Assembly: GCF_011174775.1 (NCBI RefSeq)
Contig: NZ_JAANHS010000004.1
Span: 1-64,000 of the forward strand
Direction: 5' to 3'
From: Rhodobacter calidifons
GTDB taxonomy: Bacteria; Pseudomonadota; Alphaproteobacteria; Rhodobacterales; Rhodobacteraceae
DNA length: 64,000 bases
Part shown: positions 20,543-29,465 of the stretch, piece after piece
Layout: every line of letters starts with the position of its first letter
Numbering within the stretch: position 1 is the first letter of the stretch
Program-made: the position numbers and the translations under genes
The notes under the pieces: generated by a model
The model's database searches: none
Told to the model about the DNA's origin: nothing
Seen by the model: only the letters and a program-made list of their open reading frames with translations

Positions 20543-20804
20543 TCGCTTTCCTTTCCTCAAGCCCTTCGGGCCCGAATGTGGACAGAACGGTCAGCAAGGT
20601 CCAGCCGCCTGATGCCAGCCTCGGCGCCAGTTCGCCTTCGGCCGCGCCGGGGCTGCAATTGCCATCCGATACCTGCGAGACACCGTAGATCAGCTTGAGC
20701 GGTTCGTCACGCTTGGCCTTGTAGTCGGCATAACACTCTGCCGCCGCCGGCCCGCCAAGGACCAGCGCCAGCGCAAGAGTGGCAGAGGAGATCAGTGTCT
20801 TCAT
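20514..20804 (-). CDS. Small secreted protein, 96 residues, unknown function
   Basis: The protein has a clear signal peptide (MKTLISSATLALALVLGGPAAA) and a mature part of about 74 residues with two cysteines (AECYADYKAK and GNCSPGAAE) that may form a disulfide. I do not recognise the family. Its 3' end overlaps the membrane winged-helix gene, so the two are probably translated together. Its product might be sensed by, or act with, the periplasmic loop of that protein. That idea rests on position alone. Confidence 0.7.
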   Translation of the reverse strand: MKTLISSATLALALVLGGPAAAECYADYKAKRDEPLKLIYGVSQVSDGNCSPGAAEGELAPRLASGGWTLLTVLSTFGPEGLEERKASAGDFFLRY

Positions 20805-21052
20805 TTTCCGCTCCGGACAGGAGGCTGCTCGATTACCATCGGACAATGCGCGCAGGCGCGCTGATATTCAATATCACCCAAGAAGTTACGGCCTTGTTAT
20901 CGGATAGCAAGTCGGGTCTGCGCCAGCGTTATGACCTAACGGGCCGGCGATATTGCTTACGCGGCGGCCGGGGGGTGAGGGTTGGTCATCGAGGTCGCCT
21001 GCCGGTTCGCGGCGACCGGGCAAGACCAACCGTCCCTCAGCAGGAGGCAACA

Positions 21053-21523
21053 ATGTCCGCGGAATTCAGAAGCAAGTCGCACATCATCCCCTCGCACGGG
21101 ATTTCGGAAAGCACGATGACCGGCCGCCGTTTTACCGCGATGCTGACCGGGGGCGCGGCGGCGCTGGCGCTGGTGCTGGCCACCGCGATCCCGGCCAGGG
21201 CCGACAAGAAGGACGATCTTGCCAAGGCGCTGGTCGCGGCCCTGGTCGTCGGCGCCATCGCGCACGAGCTGAAGGACAACCGCAAGCCCGCCCCGCAGCC
21301 CGAGCCGGTGTCCTCCAAACGGGTTCCGTCGGTCTGCGCCATCTCGATCGACGGGGCAGACCGTTCGGTCTCGCTCTACCCCGAAAGCTGCCTGCGCGCC
21401 GAAGGTTTCCGCCATCGCCTGCCGCGCGGCTGTTCCAACGGCGCCACGATCTTTGGCGAGCGCGACCGGGTCTATTCCGCGCAATGCCTGCGCGATGCGG
21501 GGTTCCGCGTGCAGGGTCACTGA
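21053..21523 (+). CDS. Exported cysteine-containing protein with an internal repeat, unknown function
   Basis: AGGAGG stands before this ATG, which gives 156 residues. A second ATG at MTGRRFTAML, 21 residues in, would give a more typical signal peptide (RRFTAMLTGGAAALALVLA, cleavage after PARA). The mature C-terminal half has four cysteines and two related segments, SCLRAEGFRHRLP and QCLRDAGFRVQGH, suggesting an internal duplication held by disulfides. A hydrophobic segment (ALVAALVVGAIA) follows the signal region. No family is recognised. The gap upstream (20805-21052) has no gene. Confidence 0.7.
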   Translation: MSAEFRSKSHIIPSHGISESTMTGRRFTAMLTGGAAALALVLATAIPARADKKDDLAKALVAALVVGAIAHELKDNRKPAPQPEPVSSKRVPSVCAISIDGADRSVSLYPESCLRAEGFRHRLPRGCSNGATIFGERDRVYSAQCLRDAGFRVQGH

Positions 21524-21551
21524 CATCGGGGCCGCCGAGGCGGCCCTGGCC

Positions 21552-21580
21552 GAGACGGGACAGCCCTGATCCCGTCTCTT
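21552..21580 (+). terminator. Hairpin between the cysteine protein and rnhB
   Basis: GAGACGGGA (21552-21560) pairs with TCCCGTCTC (21570-21578) across a nine-base loop and is followed by TTCT. The short T-tract makes it a moderate terminator candidate for the upstream gene. Confidence 0.55.
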
Positions 21581-21649
21581 CTCGGGGGGTGGGAGGGTGA
21601 GCAGCTCCCGCCCCCTTTTTCCCGGCGCGCATCCGCGCTAGGTCGGGGC

Positions 21650-22280
21650 ATGGCCCGCATCCTTCCCGATTTCCGGCACGAGACCGAGGCGCTTGCCGCC
21701 GGCGCCCTGCGGGTCGTCGGGGTGGACGAGGTCGGGCGCGGCCCGCTGGCCGGGCCGGTGACGGCGGCGGCAGTGCGGCTGGACCCGGCGCGGATCCCGG
21801 CGGGGCTTGCCGATTCCAAGGCGCTGACCGCAGCCCGCCGCGCGGCGCTGTTCGACGAGATCATGGCGCTGGCCGAGGTGTCGGTCGCCCATGCCACGGT
21901 GCAGGACATCGACGCGCTGAACATCCTGCGCGCCAGCCACCTGGCGATGGAACGCGCCGTGGCGGGCCTTGGCGCCGATCATGCGCTGATCGACGGCAAC
22001 CAGATCCCGCGGGGCCTGCCCTGCCGGGCGACCGCCATCGTGAAGGGCGATGCGCGCTGCCTGTCCATCGCCGCGGCCTCGATCGTGGCCAAGGTGACTC
22101 GCGACCGGATCATGGTGGATTTGGCGCAACAGCACCCCGGCTATGGCTGGGAAGCCAATGCCGGCTACCCGACCGCCGCCCATCTGAAGGCCCTGCAAAC
22201 TTTGGGCGTGACCCCTTGGCATAGACGTTCCTTCAGGCCCGTCCACAACATATTGTATCAAGAGAATTCTGTAAGATCTT

Positions 22281-22282
<2 letters not shown>
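21650..22282 (+). CDS. rnhB: Ribonuclease HII
   Basis: RNase HII cuts RNA in RNA-DNA hybrids and starts removal of single ribonucleotides from DNA. The 210-residue protein has the catalytic signature [16 protein letters not shown] near residue 25 (Asp-Glu), the Asp in LIDGNQIP near 115, and [15 protein letters not shown] near 145. The stop codon overlaps the first GANTC site upstream of ccrM. The order rnhB then ccrM is common in alphaproteobacteria. Confidence 0.95.
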
Positions 22283-23493
<1,211 letters not shown>

Positions 23494-23540
23494 GTTTTTC
23501 GAACACGCCTGTCCCCCGGACCGCCTGGGGGACACCTTCA

Positions 23541-23570
23541 CCCCGCCGGGATGTCCCGGCGGGGTTTTTT
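23541..23570 (+). terminator. Strong intrinsic terminator after ccrM
   Basis: A ten-base stem CCCCGCCGGG / CCCGGCGGGG with the loop ATGT is followed directly by six T residues at 23565-23570. This is the clearest intrinsic terminator in the window. Confidence 0.92.
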
Positions 23571-23645
23571 CCGTTTCCGGCGGTGGAGTTGGTTGATCCC
23601 GGCACCCATGTTTCCTATCCCGGTTCCGACAGGATTGGAGAACGG

Positions 23646-24296
23646 ATGGTCTTTCGCCGTCGCACACCGCTGAACCTGATGCAGAAGCTGCGCGCCCTGG
23701 TCTTGCCTAAAGGCGGCTGGGGCCGGGCCTTCCGCTATCTGCGCCATCGCGCCAGCCGCATTCCCGACGCGCCGCACCGGATCGCCCGGGGCATCGCCTG
23801 CGGCGTCTTTGCCTCGTTCACGCCGCTGTTCGGGCTGCATTTCTTCCTTGCCGCCTTCCTGGCCTGGATCGTGCGGGGCAATGTCATCGCTGCGCTGATC
23901 GGCACGGCGGCGGGCAATCCGCTGACCTTCCCGTTCATCGCGGTCCTCTCGATCGACCTTGGCCACACGATCCTGGGGTCGCGGGCCGATGGCGTGCCGG
24001 TGTCGCAGATCATGACGGCCTTCGGCCAGGCCGGGGACGAGATCTTCCGCAACATCCGCGCGATCTTCGGCGCCGAGGAGATGCGCTGGGACCGGCTGGA
24101 GCGGTTCTTCCGCGGGGTGTTCCTGCCCTATCTCGTCGGCGGGCTGGGACCGGGGCTGGTTGCGGCCGTGGTATCCTACTGGCTAAGCCTTCCCGCCCTG
24201 AACGGGTATCAGAAGCTGCGGGCCGCCCGGCGCGAGGCGCGGGCGCGCAAACTGGCAGAGAAACCCGCCCCGTCGAAGGAAGAGAACAGGACATGA
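23646..24296 (+). CDS. DUF2062 membrane protein
   Basis: The 216-residue protein belongs to the DUF2062 family of small inner-membrane proteins. The signature region is APHRIARGIACGVFASFTP followed by LFGLHFF, with hydrophobic helices near residues 58-80, 85-110 and 165-190. The tail is basic (RAARREARARKLAEK). The function is unknown. The ATG at 23646 is preceded by GGAGAA. The last four bases overlap the TPP enzyme gene, so the two are cotranslated. Confidence 0.85.
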   Translation: MVFRRRTPLNLMQKLRALVLPKGGWGRAFRYLRHRASRIPDAPHRIARGIACGVFASFTPLFGLHFFLAAFLAWIVRGNVIAALIGTAAGNPLTFPFIAVLSIDLGHTILGSRADGVPVSQIMTAFGQAGDEIFRNIRAIFGAEEMRWDRLERFFRGVFLPYLVGGLGPGLVAAVVSYWLSLPALNGYQKLRAARREARARKLAEKPAPSKEENRT

Positions 24297-25837
24297 ACGG
24301 CGCCGAGACCCTGGTGCAGACCTTGCTGGCCAGCGGCGTGCAGGTCTGCTTTGCCAACCCCGGTACGTCCGAGATGCATTTCGTCGCGGCACTGGACCGG
24401 CACCCCGAGATGCGCTGCATCCTGTGCCTGTTCGAGGGCGGGGTTTCGGGCGCGGCAGATGGCTACTACCGGATGTCGGGACAGGTGGCGGCAACCCTGC
24501 TGCACCTGGCGCCGGGGTTCGGCAATGCCTTTGCCAATCTGCACAATGCGCGGAAGGCGCAGTCGGGCGTGCTGAACATCATGGGCGACCATGCCGACTA
24601 TCACCTGCGGTTCGAGGCCCCCTTGAAGGGCGACACGGTGGGGGTGGCGCAGGCGGTATCGCACTGGACGCGGGTCTGCTCTTCGGCCGAAAAGGTCGCC
24701 AGCGACGCGGCCGAGGCGGTGCAGGCGGCGCGGGCGAAGGGCGGGCAGATCGCCACGCTGATCCTGCCGGCAAACACGGCCTGGGAGGAAGCGTCGGGCC
24801 TTGCGGTGGCGGCCCCGGCCCCCGCCCTGCGGCGCCCGTCTCTGGCCGAGGTCAGGGCTGCGGCCCATGCCTTGCGCCAGCCGGGGGCGATCCTGATGAT
24901 CGACGGCCCGGCGCTTTTCACCGATCTCGGCCTTTTGGCCAGGCGGATCGCCAGATCCTGCGGCGCCCGGCTGATGCAGCCCTTCTTCGTCAGCCGTTTC
25001 CGCCGCGGCGCGGGCTCGGTCCTGATCGAGCGGATGGCCTATCGGATCGAGGACAACATCCCGCTTCTGGCCGGGGCATCGTCGCTGGTCCTGTGCGGCA
25101 CGGCGCGGCCGGCCGGGTTCTTCGCCTATCCCGGCCTGCCTTCCACCCCCGACGACCCTCAGACGCGGCTGATCGAGTTGTGCAGCCGGGATATGGACAT
25201 CGCCTGGACGCTTCAGGCGCTGGCGGAAGAGGTGGGAGAGGCGGAACTGGGGCCGGAGGATTTCGTGCCCCTGGACCTGCCCGCCCTGCCCGAAGGCGAG
25301 CTGACCGTGACCAGGGTCGGCGAGGCGATTGCCGCGCTGATGCCCGAGGATGCGGTGGTGGTGGATGAGGGGATCTCGGCGTCCTACTACCTGGCGCCGG
25401 GGCTGAAGCGGGCACGGGGCCATGACGTGCTGACCATCACCGGGGGGTCGATCGGCTTTGGCCTGCCGAATGCCGTGGGCGCGGCGGTGGCCTGCCCGGA
25501 CCGCAAGGTCGTGGTGCTGGAGGGCGACGGGTCGGGGATGTACACGCTGCAATCGCTGTGGACGATGGCGCGCGAGGGGCTGGACGTGACCACGGTGATC
25601 TTCGCCAACCGCGGCTATCAGATCCTGCGCGACGAACTGGCCGCGATGGGGGTGAACGAGGTCGGCCGCAACGCCCGGCGGATGTTCGATGTCGAGGGAC
25701 CTCTGCTCGACTGGGTTGCGCTGGCCCGGGGTCACGGGGTGCAGGCGGTGCGGGTCCGCGACATGGGCGCGTTCAACGCGGCCTTTGCCGAAGCGATGGG
25801 CCAGCGCGGGCCGCGGCTGATCGAGGTGGTCTGCTGA
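24293..25837 (+). CDS. Thiamine-diphosphate enzyme, acetolactate synthase large-subunit-like
   Basis: The 514-residue protein has the three-domain fold of the acetolactate synthase/benzoylformate decarboxylase family. The N-terminal pyrimidine domain has FANPGTSEMHF and the cofactor-activating Glu in FEGGVSGAADGY. The central domain follows at about 190-320. The C-terminal domain binds TPP and magnesium through GDGSGMYTLQSLW and FANRGYQIL. There is no small regulatory subunit gene beside it and it is shorter than IlvB (about 570), so it is unlikely to be the main branched-chain enzyme. The substrate cannot be told from sequence. Confidence 0.8.
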   Translation: MNGAETLVQTLLASGVQVCFANPGTSEMHFVAALDRHPEMRCILCLFEGGVSGAADGYYRMSGQVAATLLHLAPGFGNAFANLHNARKAQSGVLNIMGDHADYHLRFEAPLKGDTVGVAQAVSHWTRVCSSAEKVASDAAEAVQAARAKGGQIATLILPANTAWEEASGLAVAAPAPALRRPSLAEVRAAAHALRQPGAILMIDGPALFTDLGLLARRIARSCGARLMQPFFVSRFRRGAGSVLIERMAYRIEDNIPLLAGASSLVLCGTARPAGFFAYPGLPSTPDDPQTRLIELCSRDMDIAWTLQALAEEVGEAELGPEDFVPLDLPALPEGELTVTRVGEAIAALMPEDAVVVDEGISASYYLAPGLKRARGHDVLTITGGSIGFGLPNAVGAAVACPDRKVVVLEGDGSGMYTLQSLWTMAREGLDVTTVIFANRGYQILRDELAAMGVNEVGRNARRMFDVEGPLLDWVALARGHGVQAVRVRDMGAFNAAFAEAMGQRGPRLIEVVC

Positions 25838-25881
25838 CGCAGCCGCTGCGGAGAGGCGCAATCTGGCTCCGGGTTTGCCGG

Positions 25882-26997
25882 TCAACCGGCAACCGGGTTC
25901 AGCGCCTTGTTGTAGGGATGCCAGTCCGTGATGTCGGGGTAATGCTGGCGGCGCCAGTCCTTGACCCGCCGGTTCATCACCCGCTTCCACAGCGGCGGGA
26001 CCATCGCGATCATCGTCATCAGCGGATAGCCGTAGGGCAGCTGCGGGGCTTCGTCCTGCGTATAGGTTTGCAGCACGGGAAAGCGTCGGTCGGGCTTGTA
26101 ATGGTGGTCGGAATGGCGCTGGAGGTTGATCAGAAGCCAGTTCGATGCCCGATGGTCGGCATTCCAGCTGTGGCGGGGCAGGACATGTTCGTACCTCCCC
26201 TCGCCCAGATGGCGGCGGGTCAGGCCGTAATGTTCGATGTAGTTGACCAGCTCCAGCTGCCAGACCGCCGTGAAGGCCTGCACCAGGAACAGACCCAGCC
26301 CGGACCAGCCACCCAGGGCAAGCGCAAGCGCCAGGAAAGCCGCCTGTAGCACCGCGTAGCGCCAGAAGGGGTTCGAGCGGTGCCACCAGGGCAGGCCTCT
26401 GCGGGCCAGCATCGCGGCCTCGGCCCGCCAGGCGGAGCGGGGGCATTGCACCAGGACGCGGGGGAAGAAGCGGTGGAAACCCTCGTTGTAACGCGCCGTC
26501 ACCGGATCGCGCGGGGTGCCGACATGGATGTGATGCACGCGCAGATGTTCCGAGCGGAAATGGGAATACAGCACCGAGGCCAGGAGCAGATCGGCAAGCC
26601 AGCGTTCCAGCCGGGATTTCTGGTGCATCAGCTCATGGCTGTAGTTGATGCCGATGGTGCCCGAGACAACGCCCATGCCGAAGAAAAGCGCGATCCTCTC
26701 GCCCGTGCCCAGATGGGTGGCCCGGGGCACATACCACAGCATCGCTGCAAGCAGGGCGAACTGGATCGGGGGCCAGACCAGCGTGACCAGGCGATAGGCG
26801 GTCAGCTGCGTTTCCGGCGTCCGGGGGTCCGGGTTCGAGGTCTCATGTCCGGTCAGGGCGTCCAGCAGGGTGAACAACCACCAGGTTGACAGCGGCAACA
26901 GCGCGACGGTCCAGCCGCCATGGACCATGCCGATCACGGCCAGGGGCGGCAGGCAGAACGAAAGCCAGAACGGCAGCGCGGGCGGAAGCGGACTCAT
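25882..26997 (-). CDS. AlkB-type membrane di-iron hydroxylase (alkane 1-monooxygenase family)
   Basis: This 371-residue integral membrane protein has about six helices and the histidine boxes of the AlkB family: HELMH near 135, EHLRVHHIHVGTPRDP near 170, NYIEHYGL near 265 and LQRHSDHHY near 310. The family oxidises the terminal carbon of alkanes with a rubredoxin as electron donor. The second box has Val where alkane hydroxylases usually have Gly (EHxxGHH), and no rubredoxin gene is adjacent. The substrate may therefore be something other than an n-alkane. The 3' end faces the TPP enzyme gene. Confidence 0.85.
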   Translation of the reverse strand: MSPLPPALPFWLSFCLPPLAVIGMVHGGWTVALLPLSTWWLFTLLDALTGHETSNPDPRTPETQLTAYRLVTLVWPPIQFALLAAMLWYVPRATHLGTGERIALFFGMGVVSGTIGINYSHELMHQKSRLERWLADLLLASVLYSHFRSEHLRVHHIHVGTPRDPVTARYNEGFHRFFPRVLVQCPRSAWRAEAAMLARRGLPWWHRSNPFWRYAVLQAAFLALALALGGWSGLGLFLVQAFTAVWQLELVNYIEHYGLTRRHLGEGRYEHVLPRHSWNADHRASNWLLINLQRHSDHHYKPDRRFPVLQTYTQDEAPQLPYGYPLMTMIAMVPPLWKRVMNRRVKDWRRQHYPDITDWHPYNKALNPVAG

Positions 26998-27084
26998 GCC
27001 TGCAAGACTAGCGGAAGCCGGGCAGGGCTCAAGCGGACATCCGCTGCGCCCTTTCGGCGAAAGATCGGAACTCCGGTCGGCAGG

Positions 27085-28131
27085 TCAGGGAAAATCCGGC
27101 AGCGCCCGGGCAAGATCCCAGGCCTTCCGCATCACCGTGGGCAGGTCTGCGGGACGAAAGCTGTGACGGGGGATCAGTTCGCCCCGGGTCGGCGGGCCCT
27201 CGATCCGGGCGGTCATGACGCGCAGGATCAGGTGGAAATGGGTGAAGGTGTGCCGGACCTCGCCGATGTCCTGCCAGTCGGCATCGGCGGGGGCGGGGCC
27301 GCCCTGCCCGTCCCAGCCGTCGCCGGGAAAGCCGGCCATGCCGCCCAGCAGGCCCCGGTCGGGGCGGCGTTCGATCAGGATGGCGCCGTCGCGGTGACCA
27401 AGCCACAGCGTGCCGCGGCGCAGGGGCTTGTCGGGCTTCGGCGCCTTGCGGGGAAGTGCGGCCTGGATGCCTGCCGCCCTTGCCTCGCAGGCATGGGACC
27501 AGGGGCAGATGCCGCAGGCCGGCGCGCGCGGGGTGCAGACGGTGGCGCCAAGGTCCATGATCGCCTGGGCATAGTCTCCGGGCCGGCTCGCAGGCGTCAG
27601 GCCGGCGGCAAGCTCCGTCAGCTTCGGCTTGGCGGCCGGAAGGGGCTTTTCGACAAGGTAGAGGCGCGAGATCACCCGTTCGACATTGCCATCGACCACG
27701 GCAGCCGGGTGATCATAGGCGATGGCGGCGATGGCAGAGGCGGTATAGGGGCCGATGCCGGGCAGGGTCAGCAGGCCCTCGCGGCTGGTCGGGAAGCGGC
27801 CGCCATGGCTGGTCACGACGGCACGGGCGCATTTCAGCAGGTTGCGGGCGCGGGCATAATAGCCAAGGCCCGCCCATTCGCCCATCACCTGCGCATCCTC
27901 GGCCGCCGCAAGGTCATGCACGGTCGGCCAGCGGGAGATGAACCGGTGGAAATAGTCCGTCACGGCGGCAACGGTGGTCTGTTGCAGCATCACCTCGGAC
28001 AGCCAGACCCGGTAGGGGTCCGGCCGCTGGCCCGCCGCGCGATCCCGAGGCGAAACGCGCCAGGGCATGATCCGGGCGTGGCGGTCGTACCAGGACAGAA
28101 GCTGGGCAGCGAGGGATTCGGCGGTCTGCAT
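27085..28131 (-). CDS. mutY: A/G-specific adenine DNA glycosylase MutY
   Basis: MutY removes adenine mispaired with 8-oxoguanine. The 348-residue protein has the catalytic Glu region LSEVMLQQTTV near 35, the helix-hairpin-helix LLTLPGIGPYTASAIA near 110 and the catalytic Asp in VVDGNVERVISR. The [4Fe-4S] cysteines span CTPRAPACGICPWSHAC near 190. A C-terminal NUDIX-like domain (about 225-345) recognises the oxidised base. I chose the ATG at 28131. A GTG seven codons earlier is also in frame. It is divergent from the dciA-like gene. Confidence 0.96.
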   Translation of the reverse strand: MQTAESLAAQLLSWYDRHARIMPWRVSPRDRAAGQRPDPYRVWLSEVMLQQTTVAAVTDYFHRFISRWPTVHDLAAAEDAQVMGEWAGLGYYARARNLLKCARAVVTSHGGRFPTSREGLLTLPGIGPYTASAIAAIAYDHPAAVVDGNVERVISRLYLVEKPLPAAKPKLTELAAGLTPASRPGDYAQAIMDLGATVCTPRAPACGICPWSHACEARAAGIQAALPRKAPKPDKPLRRGTLWLGHRDGAILIERRPDRGLLGGMAGFPGDGWDGQGGPAPADADWQDIGEVRHTFTHFHLILRVMTARIEGPPTRGELIPRHSFRPADLPTVMRKAWDLARALPDFP

Positions 28132-28283
28132 CGGGGCGAGGATAGCGGGCACGCGGCCGGGAGCCAGCGGAATGGAGCGATGGCCGGATAACCGTCCAAT
28201 AACGCAATGTTTATTCCTGTTTCAGCCTGCCCTCTGGCGGGGGCCGCCCCTTGCGGTAGAATGGGCGACAAGGACAGGAGCAG

Positions 28284-28808
28284 ATGGCCCGCAAACCAAC
28301 CCCCTCCCCCAGTGCCGAGCACCGCATGCGCGGGTTCGAACCGGCATTCGGGCTGATGAAGGACGCGGTGCGGGCCGCCGGGGAATCGCGCGGCTTTGCC
28401 GTGGCGCGGCTTCTGACCCATTGGGCTGAAGTCGCGGGCGAAGAGATGGCGCGCAAGACCCGGCCCGTGAAGATCGCCTACGGCAAGGGACCGATGGGCG
28501 CGACGCTGACCCTGCTGGTCAAGGCCAGCGAGGCCCCGATGGTGCAGATGGCGCTGCCGCAGCTGAAGGAGCGCGTGAACGCCGTCTATGGCTATGCCGC
28601 CGTCCAGCACATCCACCTGACCCAGACCGCGGCCACCGGATTTGCCGAAGGCCAGGCCGAATTCACCCCCGCGCCAAAGGCGAAAAGACCCCCCGACCCG
28701 GCCACGACCGCCAGGGCGCAGGCCGTGGCCGAGGGCGTGGCAGACCCGGGCCTGCGCAACGCGCTTGAACAGCTGGCGCAAAACATCTTAACTCGCCCCC
28801 GATCCTGA
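28284..28808 (+). CDS. DciA-like protein (DUF721)
   Basis: The 174-residue protein carries a DUF721 domain, known in DciA, which loads the replicative helicase DnaB in bacteria lacking DnaC. The core is AVARLLTHWAEVAGEEMA, LTLLVKASEAPMVQMALPQL and VNAVYGYAAVQHIHL. The C-terminal third is Ala-rich and probably disordered. AGGAG precedes the ATG. It lies 27 bases upstream of a DsbA-like gene and divergent from mutY, an arrangement kept in many alphaproteobacteria. Confidence 0.85.
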   Translation: MARKPTPSPSAEHRMRGFEPAFGLMKDAVRAAGESRGFAVARLLTHWAEVAGEEMARKTRPVKIAYGKGPMGATLTLLVKASEAPMVQMALPQLKERVNAVYGYAAVQHIHLTQTAATGFAEGQAEFTPAPKAKRPPDPATTARAQAVAEGVADPGLRNALEQLAQNILTRPRS

Positions 28809-28835
28809 CATCCGGGCTGAAAAGGACGCCGACCG

Positions 28836-29465
28836 ATGACGAAACTGAACCGCCGGGCCATGATCGCCCTTGCCGCCGCAGCCACCGCGGCAATGACGCC
28901 GGCACTGGCGCAGGAAACCGCGACCGAGGCCGCCGCCCCGGCGGTCGGAGATTTTTCGCTCGGCTCGCCCGATGCGAAGGTGAAGATCGTCGAATACGCC
29001 AGCTTCACCTGCCCGCATTGCGCCAATTTCCATGCCACGACCTTCAAGGAACTGAAGCGCGACTACATCGACACCGGCAAGGTCCACTTCACCCTGCGCG
29101 AGGTCTATTTCGACCGGTACGGCCTCTGGGCCGCGCTGATCGCCCGCTGCGGCGGCGAGATGAAATATTTCGGCATCCAGGACATGCTGTTCGACAAGCA
29201 GAAGGAATGGGCCGCCGGGGAAAGCCCGCAGCAGGTGGTCGAGAACCTCAAGACCATCGGGCGCGCGGCAGGGCTGGAAGACGCGGCGATGGATGCCTGC
29301 CTGAACGACGTGCCGAAGGCCGAGGCGCTGATCAAGCAGTTCCAGACCAATTTCGAGGCCGACGGCGTGCAGGGCACGCCGACGCTGTTCATCAACGGCA
29401 CCAAACATTCCAACATGGCCTATGCCGACCTCAAGGCCATCCTTGAGGCCGAACTGGCGAAATAA
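28836..29465 (+). CDS. DsbA family thiol-disulfide oxidoreductase, periplasmic
   Basis: The 209-residue protein has a signal peptide (cleaved near TPALAQ, residue 24) and a DsbA-type thioredoxin fold. The active site is FTCPHCANFH near residue 65, with the CPHC pair typical of DsbA. The helical insert spans about 85-170, and the cis-proline loop is VQGTPTLFING near 185. It probably forms or transfers disulfides in exported proteins. Its stop codon shares one base with the CoA-transferase ATG. Confidence 0.92.
   Translation: MTKLNRRAMIALAAAATAAMTPALAQETATEAAAPAVGDFSLGSPDAKVKIVEYASFTCPHCANFHATTFKELKRDYIDTGKVHFTLREVYFDRYGLWAALIARCGGEMKYFGIQDMLFDKQKEWAAGESPQQVVENLKTIGRAAGLEDAAMDACLNDVPKAEALIKQFQTNFEADGVQGTPTLFINGTKHSNMAYADLKAILEAELAK

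Noticed and set aside
24209-26446. A 745-codon open frame on the minus strand spanning the TPP enzyme and alkB
   Set aside because: It crosses two genes with clear family motifs and has Arg/Pro/Gly-rich low-complexity translation. It is a codon-bias artefact.
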